Shown here: piece by piece, positions 57,495 through 64,000 of the stretch | Numbering within the stretch: position 1 is the stretch's first letter | Layout of the letters: each line of letters starts with the position of its first letter | NCBI RefSeq assembly: GCF_014653435.1 | Contig: NZ_BNAO01000008.1 | Span: forward strand, 62,540-126,539 | Reading direction: 5' to 3' | Length of the DNA: 64,000 nt | Origin: Alishewanella longhuensis | GTDB lineage: Bacteria; Pseudomonadota; Gammaproteobacteria; Enterobacterales; Alteromonadaceae | The notes under the pieces: model-generated | Database searches by the model: none | What the model was told of the DNA's origin: nothing | What the model saw: the letters and a program-made list of their open reading frames with translations, nothing else | Translations under genes and position numbers: made by a program

Positions 57495-57540
57495 ACACAC
57501 TATCTTGTGATCGTCTTTTGAAATACACCCATATGTTGTG
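57495..57540 (+). promoter_or_regulatory. Pair of NrdR-like boxes upstream of nrdA
   Basis: ACACACTATCTTGTGA (57495-57510) and ACACCCATATGTTGTG (57525-57540) both resemble the NrdR consensus (ACACnATATnTTGTGT type). Their TTGTG ends are 31 bp apart, three helical turns, the spacing usual for NrdR sites. The pair lies 88-133 bp upstream of nrdA. Confidence 0.75.
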
Positions 57541-57627
57541 TAATTCGTCAGCAACGTCTGTGTATTTTCTCGCCGCGTGCTAAGTGCGGTTTAATCAAAT
57601 TTATAAAAGAAATGGAACACTTCAGCG

Positions 57628-59913
57628 ATGACTCAAACTCTTTTTGTGACTAAGCGCGATGGTCGGCGTGAGCCTCTGGATTTAGACAAAATTCATCGGG
57701 TTATTACCTGGGCAGCCGAAGGCTTGACGAACGTCTCGGTGTCACAGGTTGAACTAAAATCACATATTCAGTTTTATGATGGTATTAAATCTTCTGATAT
57801 TCACGAGACCATTATTAAAGCAGCTGCTGATCTGATTGCGAAGGAAACACCTGATTATCAATATATGGCTGCACGGCTTGCTGTGTTTCATTTACGCAAA
57901 AAAGCGTATGGCCAATTCGAGCCACCCCATCTTTATCAACACGTTGTAAAGATGGTTGAAGCAAAACGCTACGATGCGCATATTTTAGCCGATTACACGC
58001 CTGAAGAAATTGAACAACTAAATGGCTTTATCGATCATAGCCGCGATTTAAACTTTAGCTATGCAGCCGTAAAACAGCTAGAAGGTAAATATTTAGTACA
58101 GAACCGGGTAACCGGTGAAATTTATGAAAGCGCTCAGTTTCTCTATATGTTGGTTGCTGCCTGTTTATTTGCTAATTATCCAAAGAGCAACCGCCTGGAT
58201 TATGTTCGCCGCTTTTACGATGCGACGTCTTTATTTAAAATTTCACTGCCTACGCCCATTATGTCAGGTGTGCGCACCCCTACCCGTCAATTTAGTTCTT
58301 GTGTCTTGATCGAATGTGGCGACAGTTTAGATTCTATCAATGCCACCTCCAGCGCCATTGTTAAATATGTTAGTCAGCGCGCGGGCATTGGTATTAACGC
58401 GGGGCGGATCCGGGCTTTAGGTAGCCCTATCCGTAACGGCGAAGCCTTTCATACTGGCTGTATCCCATTTTATAAGCACTTTCAAACCGCCGTTAAAAGC
58501 TGTTCGCAAGGTGGTGTACGCGGTGGCGCAGCAACTCTGTTCTATCCGCTATGGCACTTAGAAGTAGAATCTTTACTGGTATTGAAAAACAACCGGGGTG
58601 TGGAAGAGAACCGGGTGCGGCATCTGGATTATGGGGTGCAATTCAACCGCTTAATGTACCAGCGTTTAATTAAAGACGATTACATCACCTTATTTAGTCC
58701 ATCAGATGTACCGGGCCTTTATGATGCGTTTTTTGAAAATCAGGAACGTTTTGAAGCGCTATATGTAAAATACGAAGCAGATAGCGCTATTCGTAAAAAA
58801 CGCATTAAAGCCATTGAACTCTTTACGCTCTTTATGCAAGAACGTGCTAGTACTGGCCGTATCTATTTACAAAACGTCGATCACTGCAACACCCACAGCC
58901 CGTTCAACCCAGAGCTGGCTCCGGTTAGACAAAGCAACCTCTGTTTAGAAATCGCTTTGCCTACTAAGCCGTTGTCGCATGTTAACGATCCTGAGGGTGA
59001 AATTGCGCTTTGCACCCTGTCCGCATTTAACCTGGGTGCGATTACCGATTTAGTCGAACTAGACGAATTAGCAGAGCTGGCCGTACGTTCTTTAGATAGT
59101 TTATTAGACTATCAGGACTACCCCATTCCAGCGGCTTATTCAGCTTCCATTGCTCGCCGCACACTGGGGGTAGGCGTGATCAATTACGCTTATTATCTGG
59201 CGAAAAATGCTGTCAAATATTCTGATGGCTCAGCCAATGGTTTAACGCACCGTACTTTTGAAGCCATTCAATATTATCTGTTAAAAGCCTCGGTAAAACT
59301 GGCGCAAGAACGTGGTCCTTGCCCGAAGTTTAATGAAACCACCTATGCGCAAGGCATATTGCCTATTGATACCTACAAAAAAGATTTAGATAAAGTTTGT
59401 CAGGAACCTTTGCATCTGGATTGGGAGCAGCTACGTAAAGATATACTGCAATATGGCTTACGTAACTCAACGCTGTCAGCACTGATGCCATCAGAAACTT
59501 CGTCGCAGATTTCTAATGCCACCAATGGTATCGAGCCGCCACGCGGCCATATCAGCGTGAAAGCCAGTAAAGACGGTATTCTGAAACAAGTTGTACCAGA
59601 ATATGATCGCTTAAAAGATCAATATGAGTTGCTGTGGGATATTCCGTCAAACGATGGATATCTGGCACTGGTGGCCATTATGCAGAAATTTATTGATCAA
59701 ACGATCTCGGCAAACACCAATTATGATCCAGCAAAGTTTGATGGCGGTAAGGTGCCAATGAAAGTATTGCTAAAAGATCTATTGAACGCTTACAAGCTGG
59801 GGGTAAAAACCATGTATTACCACAACACCCGTGATGGTGCATCCGATATTCAGGATGATATTAAAGCCAGCGCAGAGGATGATGGTTGCGCCGGTGGAGC
59901 CTGTAAAATTTAA
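57628..59913 (+). CDS. nrdA: Class Ia ribonucleoside-diphosphate reductase subunit alpha
   Basis: NrdA reduces ribonucleoside diphosphates to deoxyribonucleotides. The 761-residue length matches E. coli NrdA. An N-terminal ATP-cone covers about 5-95 (KRDGRREPLDLDKIHRVI). Active-site landmarks include FSSCVLIECGD, NLCLEIALPT, and the C-terminal cysteine pair in DDGCAGGACKI. Allosteric dATP inhibition is expected from the ATP-cone. Two NrdR-like boxes lie upstream. A strong terminator (59921) separates it from nrdB. Confidence 0.97.
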   Translation: MTQTLFVTKRDGRREPLDLDKIHRVITWAAEGLTNVSVSQVELKSHIQFYDGIKSSDIHETIIKAAADLIAKETPDYQYMAARLAVFHLRKKAYGQFEPPHLYQHVVKMVEAKRYDAHILADYTPEEIEQLNGFIDHSRDLNFSYAAVKQLEGKYLVQNRVTGEIYESAQFLYMLVAACLFANYPKSNRLDYVRRFYDATSLFKISLPTPIMSGVRTPTRQFSSCVLIECGDSLDSINATSSAIVKYVSQRAGIGINAGRIRALGSPIRNGEAFHTGCIPFYKHFQTAVKSCSQGGVRGGAATLFYPLWHLEVESLLVLKNNRGVEENRVRHLDYGVQFNRLMYQRLIKDDYITLFSPSDVPGLYDAFFENQERFEALYVKYEADSAIRKKRIKAIELFTLFMQERASTGRIYLQNVDHCNTHSPFNPELAPVRQSNLCLEIALPTKPLSHVNDPEGEIALCTLSAFNLGAITDLVELDELAELAVRSLDSLLDYQDYPIPAAYSASIARRTLGVGVINYAYYLAKNAVKYSDGSANGLTHRTFEAIQYYLLKASVKLAQERGPCPKFNETTYAQGILPIDTYKKDLDKVCQEPLHLDWEQLRKDILQYGLRNSTLSALMPSETSSQISNATNGIEPPRGHISVKASKDGILKQVVPEYDRLKDQYELLWDIPSNDGYLALVAIMQKFIDQTISANTNYDPAKFDGGKVPMKVLLKDLLNAYKLGVKTMYYHNTRDGASDIQDDIKASAEDDGCAGGACKI

Positions 59914-59920
59914 TCATTTT

Positions 59921-59945
59921 AAGAGCGGTGACACCGCTCTTTTTT
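59921..59945 (+). terminator. Terminator between nrdA and nrdB
   Basis: A 9-bp perfect stem (AAGAGCGGT/ACCGCTCTT) with a 3-nt loop is followed by a T tract (TTTTT). It sits inside what is otherwise a normal nrdA-nrdB-yfaE operon. Confidence 0.88.
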
Positions 59946-60006
59946 GATAACGGCACTTTTCACAACTTTGTTTTTCGCAACGATGTTTTCAGGATTAATA
60001 ACTAGC

Positions 60007-61137
60007 ATGGCGTACACAACTTTCAACCGCAACATTAACGATCAACTCAAGGAACCAATGTTCTTTGGTAATGCTGTGAATGTCTCCCGCTATGATCAGC
60101 AGAAATACCCCATTTTTGAAAAGCTGATTGAAAAACAACTTAGCTTTTTCTGGCGGCCAGAGGAAATTGATGTCAGTAAAGATCGTATTGATTTTCAGCA
60201 GTTGCCTGACCACGAAAAGCATATTTTCTTAAGTAATCTTAAGTACCAAACCCTGCTTGACTCGGTACAAGGCCGTTCACCTAATGTCGCGCTGTTACCC
60301 ATAGTGTCTATTCCCGAGCTAGAAACCTGGATTGAAACCTGGGCCTTTAGTGAAACGATCCACAGCCGCAGCTATACCCATATTGTACGTAATATCACGG
60401 CCGAGCCGCACAAGGTGTTCGACGATATTATGCTCAATGAAAAGATCCTGGAGCGGGCGCAAGATGTTACCCGTTACTATGATGCGTTAATTGATGGCGT
60501 AAACCTGTATCAGCGTTGTGGTGAAGGCAACCACAATATCAATGGCAATATAGAAAGCATCACCTTGCGGGAACTGAAAAAGCGCCTCTACCTTTGTATG
60601 ATGTCAGTTAATGTGCTGGAGGCTATTCGCTTTTATGTTAGCTTTGCTTGCAGCTTTGCCTTTGCAGAACGCGAATTAATGGAAGGTAACGCCAAAATTA
60701 TCCGCCTTATTGCCCGGGACGAAGCTCTGCACCTTACTGGCACCCAACATATCCTGAATATTATGGCCAGCGGTGATGACGATCCGGAAATGGCAGAAAT
60801 AGCCCGTGAATGCGAAGAAGATGCGTATGCTATTTTTATGCTGGCAGCCGAGCAAGAAAAAGACTGGGCAGCCTATTTGTTTAAAGACGGTTCTATGATC
60901 GGTTTAAACAAAGATATCCTCTGCCAGTATGTGGAATATATTACTAATAGCCGTATGCAAGCCGTTGGCTTAAAACCACGTTTTGCTACCACCCAAAACC
61001 CAATCCCCTGGATAAATACCTGGTTGGTCTCTGACAACGTACAGGTAGCACCACAAGAATCAGAGATTAGCTCTTATTTGGTTGGGCAAATTGATAACGA
61101 AGTCGATAGTGATGAGTTTGGCGATTTTGATCTTTAA
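60007..61137 (+). CDS. nrdB: Class Ia ribonucleoside-diphosphate reductase subunit beta
   Basis: NrdB holds the diferric-tyrosyl radical cofactor. The 376-residue protein is close to E. coli NrdB throughout. The radical tyrosine lies in HSRSYTHI (Tyr123 counting Met), with iron ligands including Asp85, Glu116 and His119 in LLDSVQG and [10 protein letters not shown]. The Met at 60007 (MAYTTFNRN) was chosen; longer in-frame starts upstream are artefacts. The C-terminal tail that docks in NrdA is present. yfaE begins 5 bp after its stop. Confidence 0.97.
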   Translation: MAYTTFNRNINDQLKEPMFFGNAVNVSRYDQQKYPIFEKLIEKQLSFFWRPEEIDVSKDRIDFQQLPDHEKHIFLSNLKYQTLLDSVQGRSPNVALLPIVSIPELETWIETWAFSETIHSRSYTHIVRNITAEPHKVFDDIMLNEKILERAQDVTRYYDALIDGVNLYQRCGEGNHNINGNIESITLRELKKRLYLCMMSVNVLEAIRFYVSFACSFAFAERELMEGNAKIIRLIARDEALHLTGTQHILNIMASGDDDPEMAEIARECEEDAYAIFMLAAEQEKDWAAYLFKDGSMIGLNKDILCQYVEYITNSRMQAVGLKPRFATTQNPIPWINTWLVSDNVQVAPQESEISSYLVGQIDNEVDSDEFGDFDL

Positions 61138-61142
61138 TCTTA

Positions 61143-61400
61143 ATGTCAAAGGTCATTGTTAATGCACAAATGCCGCTGTCATACGACAGCGGCCAGCATA
61201 ATTTGCTGGTATTTCTGGAGCAACATAAACAAAGTGTTAGCTTTCAATGTCGCGAGGGCTTCTGTGGTGCCTGCCGTTGCAAGTTAATTTCGGGTGAAGT
61301 TCGCTACTTACAAGAACCTTTAGCCTTTGTGCGTAAAGGCGAATTCCTTCCTTGCTGCAGTGTACCTATTGGCGACATTAGTATAGAAATCCCCAAATAA
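61143..61400 (+). CDS. yfaE: 2Fe-2S ferredoxin YfaE
   Basis: YfaE supplies electrons to maintain the NrdB diferric-tyrosyl cofactor. The 85-residue plant-type ferredoxin has CREGFCGACRCKL (Cys36, Cys41, Cys44) and a distal Cys71 or Cys72 in LPCCSVP. It follows nrdB by 5 bp, the standard association in gammaproteobacteria. Confidence 0.94.
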   Translation: MSKVIVNAQMPLSYDSGQHNLLVFLEQHKQSVSFQCREGFCGACRCKLISGEVRYLQEPLAFVRKGEFLPCCSVPIGDISIEIPK

Positions 61401-61465
61401 CATAGCTATTTTTTACTATTTCGCGCAAAATTACCCTATTAATTCACTCTTAGCTACTAGATTAA

Positions 61466-62458
61466 ATGATGAAATCTGTTTTGTTCTCGTTGTTATTAAG
61501 CTTACCTGCAAACGCGGCTATTCCAGCTGAGTTCCAACAGTTATTTGACCGGGCGCATTATCAACAGTTGCTTGCGGACCTTGCCGCGCAACCCAATGCT
61601 CGCCAAGATCCTGATTTGATGCTATTGCAAGTTCGCACCTTAATTCAGCAACAATTTCGGGAAGAAGCGAATACGTTATTAAATGAACTGGTAACAGAAC
61701 ATCCTGAACACAGTGGTATCTTAACGCAAGCAGCCTTAAATAAATTGGCTTTAGCAAACAGCGGCAGCGTGTTTAATGCCCGGAAAAGAGCGAGTGATGC
61801 GCTAGAGTTATTGCATAAAGCCGTTTTATTGGAGCCAACCAACTTTCAAGCGCAACAGGCTCTAATCAGTTTTTATCAAACTGCCCCTGCAAATGCTGGT
61901 GGTAGCAAAGAGTTAGCAGCAGAACGCGCTGAATTGTTAAGTCAAATAGATAGCACCCAGGGCGTGTTGGCGAAAGTGACTATAGCGGCCAATGAAACAC
62001 GGCTTAGTGATGCTTTGCAATTACTCGAACAGCAATTAAACCTCAATCCAAACAACACCGATTTACTGTTACGTAAAGCGGCGTTATTAGTGCAACAACG
62101 TGCATTTTTAGTTGCGCAAGAGACCTATATGCAGGCTTTGCCTTTGTTAACTGAGCCACTGCAGCAACAAAGCACACAGTTTCAGATTGGTCGCCTGGCC
62201 GTTTTCAGTGGTAAGCATCAGGTTGCTGGCATAGCTGCTTTAGAAAACTACCTGGATTTCTATCAAAACAGCCAACAACCCAGATTACACCGGGCTAAAT
62301 TGCGCTTAGCCCAACTGTACATCAATGAGGGTGAGGTAGATAAGGCCAAAGCGCTCTACGCCGAGGTTGCTAAATTTAACAGCGATGAGCAAGATTTCCT
62401 GGAAGCGCGTGACGAATTAGCCAGAGCACTTGGTTATATAGCAGACCCAGCACAATAG
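61466..62458 (+). CDS. Exported TPR repeat protein
   Basis: The 330-residue protein has a signal peptide (1-18, ending NANA-AI) and then several tetratricopeptide repeats (for example at about 105-135, 175-200 and 285-315), with many Gln and Leu residues. It resembles periplasmic scaffold proteins of the TPR class. No specific function can be assigned. It lies after yfaE but 65 bp away, so cotranscription with nrd is uncertain. Confidence 0.82.
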   Translation: MMKSVLFSLLLSLPANAAIPAEFQQLFDRAHYQQLLADLAAQPNARQDPDLMLLQVRTLIQQQFREEANTLLNELVTEHPEHSGILTQAALNKLALANSGSVFNARKRASDALELLHKAVLLEPTNFQAQQALISFYQTAPANAGGSKELAAERAELLSQIDSTQGVLAKVTIAANETRLSDALQLLEQQLNLNPNNTDLLLRKAALLVQQRAFLVAQETYMQALPLLTEPLQQQSTQFQIGRLAVFSGKHQVAGIAALENYLDFYQNSQQPRLHRAKLRLAQLYINEGEVDKAKALYAEVAKFNSDEQDFLEARDELARALGYIADPAQ

Positions 62459-62493
62459 TGCTGAGCCTGCTATTTGCCTACACTTAGAGAAGC

Positions 62494-63063
62494 TTATTTA
62501 CGAATACCTTCAACTGTTAAATCCAGTTGTACCGTAGCAGAAGCCGGACCTAAATCGGTATTAATAGCAAAATCTTTCAGGGTTAATGTGGTGGTACCGG
62601 CAAAGCCAGCACGGTAACCGCCCCAGGGATCTGTACCCTCACCCAGTTTCTCTGCTGCAATGACCACCTCTTTGGTAACACCGTTCAATGTCAGGTTACC
62701 GTGTAAGTCGAAAGCTTCACCATCTTTAGGCACAATTTTGGTGCTAACAAAGGTCGCTTTTGGGTGCTTACTCACATTTAAAAAGTCGCTGCTGCGTAAG
62801 TGTTTGTCACGCTCCGCGTGGTTTGAATCCACACTATTAGTATCAATACTTAATTGAATTTTTGATGCCTCCAGTTTGCTAGCGTCATAACTGAAATCAC
62901 CGGAAAATGTATTAAAACGGCCATATAACCAGCTGTAACCTAAATGGCTAATTTTAAACTGTATAAACGCATGAGCGCCTTCTGTATCAATAACATAATC
63001 AGCTGCCTGTACTGGCACTGTCATCATAGCCGCCATAGATACGGCTAATAGTAATTTTTTCAT
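62494..63063 (-). CDS. yceI: YceI family periplasmic protein
   Basis: YceI proteins have a lipocalin-like barrel that binds polyisoprenoid-type lipids. The 189-residue protein has a signal peptide ([20 protein letters not shown]) and family segments [20 protein letters not shown] and [14 protein letters not shown]. The Met at 63063 was chosen because it begins the signal peptide; an in-frame codon at 63102 lies inside the preceding cytochrome gene. Its start lies 22 bp after that gene's stop, so the pair is an operon. Confidence 0.93.
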   Translation of the reverse strand: MKKLLLAVSMAAMMTVPVQAADYVIDTEGAHAFIQFKISHLGYSWLYGRFNTFSGDFSYDASKLEASKIQLSIDTNSVDSNHAERDKHLRSSDFLNVSKHPKATFVSTKIVPKDGEAFDLHGNLTLNGVTKEVVIAAEKLGEGTDPWGGYRAGFAGTTTLTLKDFAINTDLGPASATVQLDLTVEGIRK

Positions 63064-63085
63064 AATAAGCTCCAAATTTCCTAAG

Positions 63086-63634
63086 TTACGATTTACGACC
63101 AAAGATACGCTTTAATGTCTGATCTTTATCAATAAAATGATGTTTTAACGCAGCCAAGCCATGCAACACTGCCAACGAGATCAAAACGTAAGCGGTGTAT
63201 TCATGCACTAAGCCTGCAATATCGGCTTGATTGGCAAATAAGGCCCCTAAAGCAGGCACGCTAAACCAGGTAAATACCGCTATTGCTCGACCATCTTCCG
63301 TCGAGATCAAGTAGCCGCTCAGCACTAAAACAAAAATCCCTACATACAGGAAAAACTGGACCAGTGCTGCTACCCGTTTCTCCCAATTTCGATGCGAGCG
63401 CAGAGGTAACGGCGGAGGGCTTACAGCACGCCACAACAGGCGGAAGATCATAACCATGGCGAGCAAAATACCGATACTCTTATGCCAATAGGGTGCTGTG
63501 CGATACCATTGATTGTAATAACTCAAATCAACCATCCAAAAACCCACGGCAAATAACGCAAATACGGTTAGCGCGACTAGCCAATGCAGTACAACACTGA
63601 TTAAACCATAATGGGATGCACTATTTTTCAGCAT
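63086..63634 (-). CDS. yceJ: Cytochrome b561 (YceJ-like)
   Basis: The 182-residue inner membrane protein has four helices. Candidate haem-ligand histidines occur in VLHWLVAL (about 16-18), YWHKSIGI (about 48-50), VHEYTAYV and [12 protein letters not shown]. It transfers electrons across the membrane; its partner is unknown. It is first in an operon with yceI, the same arrangement as E. coli yceJ-yceI. Confidence 0.92.
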   Translation of the reverse strand: MLKNSASHYGLISVVLHWLVALTVFALFAVGFWMVDLSYYNQWYRTAPYWHKSIGILLAMVMIFRLLWRAVSPPPLPLRSHRNWEKRVAALVQFFLYVGIFVLVLSGYLISTEDGRAIAVFTWFSVPALGALFANQADIAGLVHEYTAYVLISLAVLHGLAALKHHFIDKDQTLKRIFGRKS

Positions 63635-63807
63635 ATTTGGCTCCTGCTTATGCTATTTACCCTGATGGGATCTAAAATCAGTATGTTGAAATTGATTATT
63701 GCTATCGAGGTCATCATATCGCATGCGACTCAAAGTAAAATCGCATTATTGCTGATGATTGGTTCGATTAATTAGAAGGTTTACCACAGTAACTTTTGAG
63801 CAATAAA

Positions 63808-63829
63808 AAAAGCCAGCATGCTGGCTTTT
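63808..63829. terminator. Bidirectional terminator before trhO
   Basis: A palindrome with 11-bp arms (AAAAGCCAGCA/TGCTGGCTTTT) has a T tract on the minus strand (TTTTTTATTG). It ends the minus-strand gene to its right. Confidence 0.85.
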
Positions 63830-63857
63830 AAGACTGGAATAGTTTTAATAACGGGTT

Positions 63858-64000
63858 TTACTCAAATTTCCCATCACGGATATGTTTTTCACCGCGTTGT
63901 TTGGCTAACTCAACCTGGCGTTGCCGCTCCGCAAAAGCCGCTTTTTGTTCAGCAGTGGTTTTTTCAAAGCAATGTGGACAGCTTAAGCCCTTCACATAAT
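63858..64000 (-). CDS. trhO: 3' end of tRNA uridine(34) hydroxylase TrhO (partial)
   Basis: The minus-strand frame reads into TAA at 63858-63860 and is open through the window edge (47 residues seen). The end [18 protein letters not shown] and the following [19 protein letters not shown] match the C-terminus of the rhodanese-like TrhO (YceA) family, with a CxxC pair. TrhO makes 5-hydroxyuridine at tRNA position 34. The 5' part lies outside the window. In E. coli it is close to yceI-yceJ, so gene order supports the call. Confidence 0.8.
   Translation of the reverse strand, partial: YVKGLSCPHCFEKTTAEQKAAFAERQRQVELAKQRGEKHIRDGKFE

Larger units (their letters stand above)
57271..57627. other. 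ubiG-nrdA intergenic region
   Basis: This 357-bp stretch has no coding frame. It holds a TGGCCG/CGGCCA hairpin after ubiG (57289-57311, no T tract), a minus-strand terminator (57383-57401), and an imperfect stem just to its right (about 57413-57450). Two NrdR-like boxes lie at 57495-57540. A possible promoter (TTGCAA 57479-57484, TATCTT 57501-57506) overlaps the first NrdR box. Confidence 0.7.

Overview
The window looks like the chromosome of a marine or aquatic gammaproteobacterium of the Alteromonadales type, with the closest feel being Rheinheimera/Alishewanella-like bacteria. This rests on protein character (RlmKL, FabA, Rmf, GyrA, NrdAB, Uup, YbiT), a HexR-governed Entner-Doudoroff locus next to pyk as in Shewanella-like genomes, and the serC-aroA-cmk-rpsA-ihfB-lapAB-pyrF order. 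The genus is inference. The DNA is almost all core genome. I see no prophage, insertion sequence, CRISPR array, integron, tRNA or rRNA.

Layout. 1-389 is a left-edge intergenic stretch holding a HexR-like operator. 390-7000 (mostly +) holds rlmKL, a glutaredoxin-like gene, uup, a secreted DUF3466 protein and rmf. 7091-12728 holds fabA with a FabR-like operator, a small CopB-like protein behind a tandem repeat carrying two perfect DnaA boxes, a tandem QueD-like protein, an M23 peptidase, an M61 peptidase, a thioesterase and an Mpo1-like protein. 12886-18463 holds a LytS/LytTR two-component pair, pfkA, an EamA transporter and pyk. 18582-25351 is the carbohydrate block: hexR diverges from zwf-pgl-edd-glk-eda. 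25518-32696 holds ybiT, dps, nhaD, an HDOD protein, maeA, and a small coiled-coil gene with zapA. 32831-45934 is a looser run: a propeller-GGDEF protein, a secreted nuclease, DUF533, yghU, nhaP2, a CNNM protein, an AI-2E exporter, a COG3146 protein, a DUF938 methyltransferase, an HNH protein and a CIA30 protein. 46007-56371 (all -) is the conserved block gyrA, serC-aroA, cmk, rpsA, ihfB, lapA-lapB, pyrF. 56560-61400 (+) is ubiG, nrdA, nrdB, yfaE. The right end has a TPR protein, the cytochrome b561/YceI pair and the 3' end of trhO.

How it works together. Glucose is phosphorylated by Glk and can go through Zwf-Pgl-Edd-Eda to pyruvate plus glyceraldehyde-3-phosphate. PfkA offers the Embden-Meyerhof route and Pyk the common exit. 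HexR-like operators precede both zwf and pyk, and a third sits at the left edge, so one regulator seems to control the set. NrdA, NrdB and the YfaE ferredoxin form class Ia ribonucleotide reductase with its cofactor-maintenance protein, behind two NrdR-like boxes. LapA/LapB, FabA and the CNNM, NhaP2 and NhaD proteins serve the envelope and ion homeostasis.

No clear new defence or biosynthetic system is present. The best leads are the DnaA-box tandem repeat in front of the CopB-like gene, orphan minus-strand terminators upstream of nrdA and gyrA that may end small RNAs, a palindrome overlapping the DUF938 promoter, the 12-bp inverted repeat next to the HexR site in the pyk leader, and the nuclease with an Ada-like C-terminal domain.
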